Of a DNA stretch of 64,000 nucleotides, positions 1-9,624 are shown in pieces. Each line of letters opens with the position of its first letter. Position 1 is the first letter of the stretch. Location of the stretch: assembly GCA_031310005.1 (NCBI GenBank), contig CM062382.1, forward strand, positions 2,790,001-2,854,000. Direction: 5' to 3'. The notes under the pieces are model-generated. The model was not told the DNA's origin, ran no database searches, and saw nothing but the letters and a program-made list of their open reading frames with translations. This stretch comes from Dactylellina haptotyla. Taxonomy: Eukaryota > Ascomycota > Orbiliomycetes > Orbiliales > Orbiliaceae. Made by a program: the position numbers and the translations under genes.

Positions 1-1760
1 AACTCTGTGGGTTGCCAGAGACAAAAAATACGATCATGGAACAGTTTTGCCGGGTGCTATTCGCGACGGATATCAACATGAATTCTTATATCAGTGCCAT
101 ATCTGTGACAGGTATTTTAGGAATTTCGCCAAAAGGAAAAGAATTCTCCTATACTTGGAACACCACTCTCTTCTCGGGTATAGTCAAAAGTCGTGGTAAG
201 AATCTCGAAGATTGGGCTCCGCGCAATCTCGACAACATTAAGCTTCCCCAATGGTAAGGAACCTACAAACTAATAAGAGTTTATGGACTATAGAAGAAAA
301 GGGAGAACGGCTGACAACCTTCCTCTTGTTACTTAGGTTTACAGCAGCTTGCTATATGCTTGGCGACCCCTATTTCGCCCAGCATTTCGTATGTTCCATG
401 GCAGTGACAACCACTCTCGGCAAGAAAGAAGATGCAATAAACAGACTCGGGGTCGTCGCTAAGAGCTTGGAGCAGCCTCTGGTAATAGAAGCAACCAAAT
501 TTTATGGTGAAATATCCAGTAAAGCTTCAGATATTCTTAATGACATTGTCAAGTCCCCCCACAAAATCTAGAAAAGAAGACGATAATAAAAACCAACCGA
601 AAAGAGGGTGTATCGAGATACTAATCCGCCAGATATCTATAGTGTAAAGCGAAATTCAAAGGTTCAAATAGGGCAACTGCGGATTCAGAGTGGTCATCCA
701 AACTCAAAGCTTTCATAAATTTTTGTGTCGAAACCTTAAAGGTCATGGCTGATATGGCACTAAGTATGGACAAATATTAGCATCCGCCTTACCACTGAGA
801 GAGAGATATCCATAGCTAATTTCCCGCATAATTGTTAGACCCATTGTTTCCAAATATGCACATGATTCTAGGGAATCGATTGTTCGAGCTAATCGGTTAC
901 GCCGGCGACCTCTGTACAAGCAATAAAGAGGTGTTTAAACTATATAAAAAATACCGGGAGGAACTTGATCAGGAAATCAGAAAATATATACAGCCTAGTA
1001 TTTTCGCCGGATTGACAACATTGGGAAGTGCAGGGTGGCAATATTTTACCGCCAGCACCCTCATGGCCATGACGACCCCGACCTCACTCGCTTGCATCGC
1101 TTTTGTTATCACTGTTGTTTTTGTCGCGAAGATTGGATATGCCCAGTGGAATTCAAGCTGCGCGTCTCAGAAAATCCAACAATTTGAAAAGGGTGAGAGA
1201 CGATTCCTACACCTTTGTATAGATTTATTCATATGTATCCTATCTTGTCTCACAGTCGTATGCCCATTCCATTACATGCAAATTAGCTAATGTGTTTGAA
1301 CGATTATTCAGTCACAAACATTGTCACCGAGATTTGGTCTTTCATGGGCGAAACGTATGTGCTCCTCAACTGTATCAACGGAGACAATAAAAAGGATCCA
1401 GAGCTTAAGAGCCTGATGGAAAAGAACCCGGAACTATGGAGCATTGTCCAGAAAATACTGAAGAAACATTGCACTGAAGACAGTTCAGAAAAATCCAAGT
1501 GTGGCGATAAAGAGATCAAGGAATATCTCAAGATGAGTGCCGAAAATCTCAACAACAAGCTAGTTGAACTTAGCGATCATTGTGGTTTCAAGATGCCAAG
1601 CGCTGTGCCTGTGGAGGCCGCTTCAGAATCTTCGCGTGGGCAGGAGACACCAAACCTCGCAGTCAAGACGGAGAAAGAACGCAATAGTTTACAATCCAGT
1701 CTACCCAGATTTATCCAGAGGGTTGGGCCTAAGATAACTGTGTGTAGCGGAGAGAAATAG
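1..1760 (+). CDS. Orphan multi-exon protein with a hydrophobic segment, 5'-partial
   Basis: I do not recognise this protein. The reading frame is already open at the left edge, so the start lies outside the window. A phase-consistent model is exons 1-253, 337-547, 643-763, 839-1192 and 1312-1760. The introns at 254, 764 and 1193 have clear GT donors and CTAAT/CTGAC-type branch sites; the donor at 548 (GTCAAG) is weak. The middle part carries a hydrophobic stretch of roughly 35-40 residues around 1030-1130 (GLTTLGSAGW..., then SLACIAFVITVVFVAKIGYA), which could form one or two membrane spans. The C-terminal 150 residues are charged and Lys/Glu-rich, with scattered cysteines. An alternative is two genes, the first stopping at 571 and the second starting at the ATG at 745. 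The DNA is AT-richer than the core genes to the right, which suits a fast-evolving lineage-specific gene. Confidence 0.5.
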
Positions 1761-2199
1761 AGAAACCCGGTACTTCCCAGCCGTAGCTAGCCTCTCTTAT
1801 GGGGATCCCGGCCCAGCGAGATACCTTTCATTTTCTTTAATTATCCTTTACGTCAACGTACGTCTGTGCTTACGAAGTAGCCAGTTAGTGTTTATATCTG
1901 AAATCTACTGAAATGTTCTTATATATACTCTCAAGTCTAATTACAAAAATACTACAATGTCTGGTCTCGTGGGGACAGACTGGATAAATTCATCTATTAT
2001 ATACTTAGCACGCACCCCTTCGAACTTTTATACCAGACCCCACCATCCGCTCCACCCAACAACTTCATCAAAGAAACGTAATAATAAAAATCCGTTTTGT
2101 AACATCCCAGGGTATCGTTAAGAATACTAAGAAAAAAAGGTATTAAAACATAATAAGAAAAAACATATAAGTCCCCCCACATCAAAACCATAAGATAGA
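1761..2199. other. Intergenic region between convergent genes
   Basis: AT-rich 3' flanks of the orphan gene and the F-box gene, which converge here. I see no gene or RNA. T-rich and A-rich patches (for example around 2130-2165) are the sort of sequence that carries polyadenylation signals on both strands. Confidence 0.5.
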
Positions 2200-4290
2200 T
2201 CACTTGAACATATACTCATCACTCCTCCCATCGTAACTAAAATTCCTCCCACTGGAAACCGACACCTCCCCACCATCCCTCCACACCCCACCGTACATCC
2301 CCATCCCCGCACCGGGAGCGTAAACCGTATTCTTATCAAACCCAGACAACTCCCTCAAATCGAACCCCCATACGAACTTCCCGTCCGCAGCAAGAATAAC
2401 CACCCCTCTCGCCACGAAATTCAACGCCTTCAATCCAGGCAGATACGCCAACTTCCACGCCTTCGAATTCGAATCCGCCAGATCCGCCCCGGCAGGCGGC
2501 ACTATATTCAAAACGGACAACATCGAGTCCTTCGTCACCGCGGTCTCCAAGGGCGGTGGAATAGCTGTACTAACGCACGGCGTCTGCTCGGGCCTATACA
2601 CGCCCTTCGGTAACTCCTCGCACACGGCATCGGATTCCTGCCCGCTCGCAGCAGGAGAAGGCACCAGATGCCTCCACGCGCGGTTGACCCGCCATAGCCA
2701 GATCTCGCCGTTACTATACCCCACCAGCACGCCCATATACACGATCTTCTGCCCGAAATCATAATGCATCAACGGCGCCACGGAAACAAAGCTGATCTCC
2801 CCGCTACCGCCTTTTCTCGGCGGGATGGACAACCAATGGTGCATATACGCCGTCGTAGCGTCTTCCCGTCCCTTCTTCCCCGTTCGCGGTAAATCCGATC
2901 CGGTCCCGCAGACGTATACCGCATTATTCTTCTTCGACACCGCGATGATTCCTATACTCTTCCCCTGCGAATCGAACGGGACAGACATGACGTGACAGGC
3001 TTCCTCGCTGCCGTTTATTCTAACCCGCATCATAGTCGGTACCGTCGGCTGTATTGCCGTTCTGACCTCCAAAACGGCGGGACTACCCCAACTCTGCTGC
3101 TGTAGTGTCGTCATCCCCGCTGCCGCCGCCGGGTGTTTGTGAAACCGATGCCAGAAGCCCTGCCACATGCCCCTCCATTTCCCATTTCCGTTTTGTTGAT
3201 AATTGTTGGCATTGCCGCCGGGGTACTTCGGAGCGCCGAGGCGAGGATCGCTGACGCCGTTGCAACACGGATTGTTGTGGTTGTGGTTGTGGGTGTGCGC
3301 GAGCGCCGCGGTCCTGACGGTCTTGTCTCGGATGTTGAGTTGGTAAATCCTATGGGGCGCTAGTCCCTCAAAGGTGTAGGTTTCGACGATGCCTGTTTCA
3401 AAAGTGATCGACAGTTCCTTCACACTGGACGGGTTCTCGATCTCCTCCATTTCCACCTTGACGATGCGAAGGTTGAGCGCCGTTTTGACATCGAAGACCA
3501 TGTAGAGCGGGCCCGGTTCGGGGATGCAGGGGCAGCAGGAGTAGCGGTGAGGGCGAGATTCGAGGGTGAGATGGGTTTTGGAGAAGAGGCGGCAGATGTA
3601 GAGTTTGCGGTTGGCGCGGCGGCCGACGACCATGGCGGCGAAGGAGCCGGTTTGGCGGGAGAAACCGACGCATTCGAAGGAATCACTTGTAGGAGAAGAA
3701 GAGGGTGAGTTGGATGTTATGTTATTGCTACTGCTGTTGTTGTTGTTGATGATGTTGGCAGCTGATGCTGACGACGGGGTGTTGTTGGAGTTGGCAATGT
3801 CGAGAAGGGCGCGAGCGTCGAGTCTCGTTTTGAGGCAGGGTATACGGTGTCGACTGCCCGGCCACTCGGTGACGAGAGTCGTAAAGTACCTCCTCAGATG
3901 AGAGACGGAAAAGTTCTGGATCTGATGGGCGGACCACTGGTTCGCGCGAGAGGTTGCGCCTGGGTAGGAGTGCAGGCTGTCGATGTTGCGCTGAAGGAGG
4001 GCGCGGCAGCTAGATGCCTGGAACCAGTCGCGGCAGGCGAGGCGGGCAGAGTCGAAGTCGTGCGGGGGCAGGTAGAGGAGGATCTCCTGGATGATCTCGG
4101 TGGGGAGGTAAGGGATCGTGTGCGCTTCCTTGCGAGGGCGAGGGCGCGATGAGAGAGCGGCGGTCGTAAGTGCGGTTGTGGAGGAGGAGCGGAGACGGGA
4201 GGATAGGGAGAGCCCTTGCTTGAGGCTCTCGACCACGCCGGGCCGGGTGGTTCTGACCTCGTCGTCCATGGCACCGACGATGGCCGCCAT
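2200..4290 (-). CDS. F-box domain protein, 696 aa
   Basis: This is probably a substrate-recognition subunit of an SCF (Skp1-Cullin-F-box) ubiquitin ligase. The F-box is seen at about residues 58-105: a Leu-Pro-x-Glu-Ile core (YLPTEIIQEILLYLPPHDF) followed by SARLACRDWF. Downstream there is a low-complexity Asn/Ser tract at about residues 165-200, then a region of some 450 residues. That part includes YICRLFSKTH, VFVCGTGSD-like and IWLWRVNRAW segments, which look like beta-propeller strands and may be the substrate-binding part. Fungal proteins with an N-terminal F-box and a poorly conserved C-terminal half are common. The gene is intronless. I took the first ATG at 4290; a second in-frame ATG seven codons later (MDDEVRTT) is equally possible. 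The substrate is unknown. Confidence 0.75.
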   Translation of the reverse strand: MAAIVGAMDDEVRTTRPGVVESLKQGLSLSSRLRSSSTTALTTAALSSRPRPRKEAHTIPYLPTEIIQEILLYLPPHDFDSARLACRDWFQASSCRALLQRNIDSLHSYPGATSRANQWSAHQIQNFSVSHLRRYFTTLVTEWPGSRHRIPCLKTRLDARALLDIANSNNTPSSASAANIINNNNSSSNNITSNSPSSSPTSDSFECVGFSRQTGSFAAMVVGRRANRKLYICRLFSKTHLTLESRPHRYSCCPCIPEPGPLYMVFDVKTALNLRIVKVEMEEIENPSSVKELSITFETGIVETYTFEGLAPHRIYQLNIRDKTVRTAALAHTHNHNHNNPCCNGVSDPRLGAPKYPGGNANNYQQNGNGKWRGMWQGFWHRFHKHPAAAAGMTTLQQQSWGSPAVLEVRTAIQPTVPTMMRVRINGSEEACHVMSVPFDSQGKSIGIIAVSKKNNAVYVCGTGSDLPRTGKKGREDATTAYMHHWLSIPPRKGGSGEISFVSVAPLMHYDFGQKIVYMGVLVGYSNGEIWLWRVNRAWRHLVPSPAASGQESDAVCEELPKGVYRPEQTPCVSTAIPPPLETAVTKDSMLSVLNIVPPAGADLADSNSKAWKLAYLPGLKALNFVARGVVILAADGKFVWGFDLRELSGFDKNTVYAPGAGMGMYGGVWRDGGEVSVSSGRNFSYDGRSDEYMFK

Positions 4291-4315
4291 GGTTTGTATA
4301 CCCGACGATACACTT

Positions 4316-4408
4316 GTCGTCGTCGTCGTCGTCGTCGTCGATGGTGATGTCGAAAAGAAGTCGTGTGATGATGAGAGGAAGAGGAGGAGGAGGAGGAGGA
4401 GGAGGAGG
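4316..4408. repeat. Two trinucleotide microsatellites upstream of the F-box gene
   Basis: A (GTC)n run of about eight units at 4316-4340 is followed by an (AGG)n run at about 4375-4408. They lie just upstream of the F-box start codon, so on the transcript strand they become GAC and CCT repeats in the 5' leader. They also create spurious open frames on both strands, which explains the repetitive Ser/Pro/Arg frames here. Confidence 0.85.
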
Positions 4409-4807
4409 TTGAAACGGGAGGAGAAAGAGGAGAGTCGGGCGCCGGGCGCAACACACGCCAGCCAACTCGGCTGCTATTTCGGGCAGGCGGGCCAAACAGA
4501 ACGGCAGTTCCACCAGCGCTTACAATAATAAGAATAAATATTAAGAAGCTACTTACTCAAGCAGACATCGCCCGCGCGAAGATATGCTCTGAATACTCTT
4601 ACATATTCTTTATAGACATAGTGTAGTGCACAGTCGGGGAGAGTTGGAGTGGAAACTGCTACGTGGGCCAGTTTTGGGGTTGCGTATTAATATCGCGCGC
4701 TCTCTATTATAGTCCGGTTTTGTTATAAATAATACAAGGGTCGGTCGCTCATGGGTATCATATGATCATGCTGAACTGCCAAATGCAAAATTATAAGAAA
4801 TTTCTCT
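4409..4807. other. Intergenic: F-box promoter and REX4 3' flank
   Basis: Both neighbouring genes are on the minus strand, so this holds the F-box promoter and the REX4 terminator region. There is no gene. An AT-rich patch at 4515-4610 and 4680-4760 is the likely core region. Confidence 0.45.
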
Positions 4808-6002
4808 TCACCCCAGCCAGTCGTCAAAGTCCTCCTCGGACTCTCCGGCATCGCTGTCGTTCTCATCCTCGTCTTTCGCCAGCATCGCATCCTTTCCGTT
4901 TGTACAGCTGGTCTTCTCGTCGCCCTGCTTCTTCTTCTTCTTTTTCTTCTTGTTGCCCCTCGGCATCTGCTTCTGTTTGCCCTTCTGCATCGCCCCGAAC
5001 CTCTCCGCCGCTAGCTTTTCGAACTCCTTCTTGTCTTTCCTGTAGAGCAGCATTGTGACTCTGGCGTCCTCGATACTGCTGTGCGCGGCGCCCTGGATGT
5101 CCACCCCCAGTACTTCCTTAGCTAGCCGTTTCAGGCCCGGATTTTTCTGCTTGGCGATCTTGCGGAACGGGGGGTGGCGGGCGGTGTCTCGGACGTCTCG
5201 TTTCGGGTGGGAGAGGAACATGGCGTCGAGGTCGTGGTGGATTGCGTGGCCGATCAGGATCTTGCCGTCGATGATTTCGTGCACTTTCCTCTGCGCCTCT
5301 TCGAGGGTTACAGCTAGAATTTCTCTCCATTAGAATAAAGTGATATTTTTGATATGTAAATGATGCGTGAATACCTTTGGCCATGTCTTTGGCGCTGACG
5401 CCGCTGACCCAGGTCCTCCAGTCCGTCACCCGCTCCTTCGGCTTGACGAAGGTATCTAAAACGCAGTGCCCGTTGTAGTTTACCAGTGAGACTCTCGCGA
5501 GCGCGGATTGTTCGTTATCTTGGGGGCCGACACCCACCATCTCGCAGTCGATGGCGATGTACCGGCCGGCTTCCGAGGATTTCGCAGAGCTCGATGGGGT
5601 GGCTGTAGGGGTCGAAGGGGAGAAGGTCGATGCTACAGCTTCAGGATCCAGGTCGTTCTCTTTGGCCCACGCTATAGCTGACTTTCGAGAGGTGAGTGCG
5701 GAAGTGGAGGTGGGGGTGGTCTGCGCGGGGATGTCGGAGGAGGAAGAGGATTTCTGTGCTTTGGCGACGGCGGTAGTCCTCAGGACCAGTTTTGTGCCGT
5801 TGGCAGCGCCATTGGCTGGTTTCGAAGACTCCATGGGTCTTTTCGACTTGGATTCGAGGCCGCCGGAGATCTTGGGCCGTTTGGCAGCTGCAGGAGGGAA
5901 CTGTTTGGACTTCTGGGGCTCGTCGTCGGCCGGGCTCTTACGCTTCAGCGACTTTTGGAGGGCCTTCCAGTTGCCGGAGAGGGCGGGCGGAGGGTTGGAC
6001 AT
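4808..6002 (-). CDS. REX4: RNA exonuclease 4 (REX4), DEDDh 3'-5' exonuclease
   Basis: This is a nuclear 3'-5' exoribonuclease of the Rex4/REXO4 family, linked in yeast to pre-rRNA processing. Two exons, 6002-5375 and 5313-4808, join in frame across a 61-base intron (donor GTATTC, acceptor TTCTAG) to give 377 aa. All DEDDh motifs are visible. ExoI is [12 protein letters not shown] (Asp and Glu). ExoII lies in the intron-proximal part of exon 2, [11 protein letters not shown] (Asp). ExoIII is [11 protein letters not shown] (His and Asp). The first 150 residues are a Ser/Pro/Lys-rich tail that begins with the family-like [14 protein letters not shown]. The C-terminus has a run of eight or nine lysines, a likely nucleolar signal, then an acidic end. 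The start is the ATG at 6002. A CTACGCAG just upstream could be the acceptor of a leader intron. Confidence 0.9.
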
Positions 6003-6669
6003 CGAGAGCGATCGGCCTGCGTAGATATAAAGGTCAATATATGAATGCAAAGAAGCCGCACAGCCAGCCCGCTGCCAATGGAGAGTGAACGCAGGAAATA
6101 CCTTTCGATGTGCCTGAACGTTTGCAAGAAAAAGAGTTTCGGATGGAGATTTTTCGCACGCGGGCCAGACCCATGTCCATGTCCTCGCCCGTTTGAATCG
6201 GCAGGGGCCCCGATGGGATCTAGCGCGGGTCGGCTACCCCACAGCAGCCTAGTGTCTTTCGATCGAGGACCCGACTGACCGACGGAAGAGGCAGCTCGGA
6301 GCGACCCCGTCAATACGGGCGATTAGGTATCCAGAAGTCAGAAGTACGGCTGATGCAGACGTTGCTCAGCGGGTAACCGGCTGTTCTTTCAGCATATCGT
6401 GGTTTCAGTTGACATTAATAATGGTCGTGTTTATACGCCGGGTGATGTTGATGTCGTTGGAAATATGGAAACGGTGTCGTCCAACAGGCCAGCTAACAAC
6501 GACGCTCCTTTCGCGCCACACTTCAACCTGCCTTCAACCTCACTCCTTCCTCGATACCCCCCTCCCACCCCCATCACCGCGCCCTCAAACAGCCAATTGA
6601 CACGGCCTGATGTGTTCTGCAGGTTAGCCTCGTAGTCGTCCGTGTCGTCTGTGTGTTCCCCCCGCAGCA
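6003..6669. promoter_or_regulatory. Divergent promoter between REX4 and the glycosyltransferase-like gene
   Basis: About 670 bases separate two divergent starts, so both promoters must lie here. I see no gene. The 120 bases before 6670 are C/T-rich on the plus strand, as in many fungal leaders. The open frames crossing this interval lack family resemblance. Confidence 0.5.
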
Positions 6670-9105
6670 ATGACCACTCCGTCCTCCTACCGTGACAAGG
6701 ACGACCTCGGCCGTCCGCGCTCCCTCGCCCTCAACAGCGGCGATTCCAGCTGGCGCACCTCCCTCCGTTTCCGCCGCAAACGACGGTCCATCTTCGTCTT
6801 CCTGTCCATCTGCACGATCGTCTACCTGCTCGTTCACTCGCGATGGTGGGCCGACGTTCAGCTGTTCGCCGACGGCCCGCCCTCGGACCACCCCGCGTCT
6901 ATCGCCTCTGGGCCGGACGACCACCACTCGGACGACCACGAGTTCTCGTCCGCCCCGGCCTCCCACAACGCCGTCCCCGTTGATGCCTACCTCAAACAGA
7001 CGGACCCCAAGATGTCCAAGTACACCTACAACGGGCCCATAAGATTCCTCGGTCTCTACGAGACCCTCTCCAAGCTGCAGCAGTTCAGCTACAAACTGCG
7101 CAACCGCCATGTCGTCTTCGTGGCCGCCAACATGAACACGGCCTCCATCCTCGCCGGTGTTGCCTGTGAGATGTCCCAGACGAAACGGAACGTCGTCCAC
7201 CTGGCTCTGGTTGGCAGGAACGAATTGTCCGTCGAGTTCTTCAAAAAGGCCAACGGCATGACAGGGGATGCCTGCGGTGTGATCGTCCACGATGCGCGCC
7301 CCGACTACGCTAGCGTATCCACGGATGAACGTATGGGCCTGTCCCTCAAGTCTGCCGTTAAATACATGAAGGACTACTTTACACCCACCGTCCTCATCTC
7401 GGATCTCGACCGAGAGGACCCTTGGTTTCAGAAGGCCATAGTCCAGAAAACTAAGGAACTGGGGATGACCCATATTAAAATGCCCAATGACGCTTCAACG
7501 ATACCCTGGTTCCAAAAGCTCGACTCGGTATCTTTATCCGCCTGGGATAAACCGCTGATAGATATCGTCATCCACGCCGATGCCCACAGCGGCCAGCTCA
7601 TCCGTCTACTCAAGTCTCTCAAAAACGCAAACTACTTCACCGCCAAACTCCCTCGTTTGTTCATCGACCTTGACCCTGACACCGACAAACACATCCGCGA
7701 TTTCGTCAACGAGTACAGCTGGCCGTCCAAGGATCGTCTCTTCGTCCGTCACCGTATCAGTCCCAAGTCCGCATCTCTCAACGACGACCCCCTCGCAGTC
7801 GCCGAGTCGTACTACCCTAACTCCCAAGACTCCTCCGTTCTCTATCTCTCGCCCAACATTGAACTCTCCCCTTTCTACTATCATTTCCTGTATTACTCTA
7901 TACTAGAATATAAATACTCCAACGCCCAGTCCGGCCTCGATAAGAACTTCATCTACGGAATCTCCCTCGACACCCCACTCTCCCTCTTCAACGGCGAACC
8001 GTTCGACCCGTCAGACGTAACCACACCATCTTCATCCTCCAACCCACCTACAGCAAATGCTGATAAAAATCCCGCGCTAACCCCGTTCCTCCACACATCC
8101 TCTTCCTACCACGCAACTCTCTTCTTCGGTACTCACTGGCGCCTCTTCCACCTCTACCTCACCAAACGCCTGGACCCAGCCTACAACAAGGACGTCGAAT
8201 ACACCCTCCCCATCCCGCCCTCCAAATCTCTCCCAGTGTGGATCAAATATTTCTCTGAAATGCTCACCGCTGGTGGCTACGTCATGCTCTACCCTAACTA
8301 CGACCCTTCCGAATCTCTAGCGGTATACCACACCGAAAAGAAAAGCCGAGACTCATCCACCCGTTCAGAAAAGTCAATAATGAGAGATAACAACATCGTC
8401 AACTTTCTCCCGGGCAAGAAACTGCCATTGTGGTCCGAAATGCCAATCCTAGCAACGGACGGGGGGCACAGTACAATAGAGGAGCTAGTAAAGACGGGAC
8501 TAGCGTACAAGTGGGCTATGCTCCGCAAATGCGGCGGTCCAAAGAAAGACGACGGCGAAGAAGACAGCGTCGACGATCTCTTCTGCGCCGCAGACGAGGT
8601 GGTAATGCACCAACGCCGGAAAATATACGAAGCCAAGAAGAAAGTAGAAGACGAAGAACGAGAAGCGGACGAAAAGGCTCAGAGGGAAGCATCGAGACCG
8701 GATACCCCGAAACCCCAGGAACAAACCATCGAAATCGGCGAGGTCAAACTCCAGCGGTCGCAGAATGACGATGGCAATTTCGTACCGAAAGCCAAGGTCC
8801 CCGCGAACGTTCGTGACGAAATCAAAGAACCCGAACCCAAAAAGGACGTTCACAAAACGCCCGTGATACCGCATAAGATCGTGTCGCTGGATGATCTGGA
8901 GAACGTGCCTGTGGAGATCAACGGGGAGAAAGTCATCGCTATACCCAAGGACACTGTCGTGCAAAACTCGCGAAAGGAATCCCATGTGGACGCCCAGGCT
9001 GTCGTGAATGCGAATAAAGGTGGCGCAAAGATCAATGTCAAGTCGAAAGTCCAGCCGGCGGGTGAGAAAGTTCCCGAGAAAGCCGATGAGAACAGCTTTT
9101 ATTAG
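6670..9105 (+). CDS. Type II membrane glycosyltransferase-like protein, 811 aa
   Basis: The layout is that of a Golgi type II membrane glycosyltransferase: a short basic cytoplasmic tail (RFRRKRRS), one membrane anchor at about residues 39-57 (IFVFLSICTIVYLLVHS) and a large lumenal part. The conserved lumenal domain, residues 110-420, includes RHVVFVAANMNTASIL, a segment VLISDLDREDPWFQKA with acidic DxD-like character, DIVIHADAHSGQLIRLLKSL and RLFIDLDPDTD. This matches a fungus-wide family usually annotated as a glycosyltransferase 2-like protein; donor and acceptor sugars are not known to me. The C-terminal 180 residues are charged, Lys/Glu-rich and low-complexity (EAKKKVEDEEREADEK), probably disordered or coiled. 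It is intronless, with the start at the first ATG. The family assignment is moderately sure, the enzymatic activity less so. Confidence 0.7.
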   Translation: MTTPSSYRDKDDLGRPRSLALNSGDSSWRTSLRFRRKRRSIFVFLSICTIVYLLVHSRWWADVQLFADGPPSDHPASIASGPDDHHSDDHEFSSAPASHNAVPVDAYLKQTDPKMSKYTYNGPIRFLGLYETLSKLQQFSYKLRNRHVVFVAANMNTASILAGVACEMSQTKRNVVHLALVGRNELSVEFFKKANGMTGDACGVIVHDARPDYASVSTDERMGLSLKSAVKYMKDYFTPTVLISDLDREDPWFQKAIVQKTKELGMTHIKMPNDASTIPWFQKLDSVSLSAWDKPLIDIVIHADAHSGQLIRLLKSLKNANYFTAKLPRLFIDLDPDTDKHIRDFVNEYSWPSKDRLFVRHRISPKSASLNDDPLAVAESYYPNSQDSSVLYLSPNIELSPFYYHFLYYSILEYKYSNAQSGLDKNFIYGISLDTPLSLFNGEPFDPSDVTTPSSSSNPPTANADKNPALTPFLHTSSSYHATLFFGTHWRLFHLYLTKRLDPAYNKDVEYTLPIPPSKSLPVWIKYFSEMLTAGGYVMLYPNYDPSESLAVYHTEKKSRDSSTRSEKSIMRDNNIVNFLPGKKLPLWSEMPILATDGGHSTIEELVKTGLAYKWAMLRKCGGPKKDDGEEDSVDDLFCAADEVVMHQRRKIYEAKKKVEDEEREADEKAQREASRPDTPKPQEQTIEIGEVKLQRSQNDDGNFVPKAKVPANVRDEIKEPEPKKDVHKTPVIPHKIVSLDDLENVPVEINGEKVIAIPKDTVVQNSRKESHVDAQAVVNANKGGAKINVKSKVQPAGEKVPEKADENSFY

Positions 9106-9624
9106 ATGAGAAGTTTACGGCGAGACTTGGCGGTGTTACATGACCGAATTTTGTGATGGTTTGATGGTTCACGATGTATATTATTACTTTTCCTTTTTCC
9201 TTTCTTCTTTGGTGGATTTTTTGGAGTGGGATTGTAATATTGTGCGGTTGCATTCTCCCTTCTTTTATTTTTTGTTATAGCATACATTATACCACGGGAT
9301 GAATTTAAATTTATTGCATTTTTTTCAATCAATTCACAAACTGCGAATTTATCAAAAATAGATATTGATTATACTATTAAATCAGTTAAAGAACGCTGAG
9401 GTTTGAGAAAAGAAGTGGCCAACTAAAATATGCTAGTATGCTAGTTAATATAAATGCTGTGGAAAGAAGTCCATCAACCCCCCTATATTCTACATTATAC
9501 GTCAAAATATAATCCATAAATCATGCATCGTATATTCGCTTTTTATGTGTTTCCCAATACTCAAGATTTTGAAGAAAAAGTCGAGAGAAAAAATTAAACC
9601 TCCTTTCTCATATAGAAGATGGTT
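9106..9624. other. Intergenic region between convergent genes
   Basis: This is the shared 3' flank of the glycosyltransferase-like gene (+) and MOR2 (-). It is strongly AT-rich from 9160 to 9600, with T- and A-tracts suited to two opposed polyadenylation sites. No gene is seen. Confidence 0.5.

Noticed and set aside
3894-4513. Ser/Pro/Arg-rich open frames antisense or out of frame near the F-box start
   Set aside because: Products of the trinucleotide repeats and of the F-box gene in other frames.
6574-7473. A 299-codon minus-strand frame opposite the glycosyltransferase-like gene
   Set aside because: Mirror of a GC-rich coding strand; its translation is Gly/Val/Asp-rich and resembles no family.
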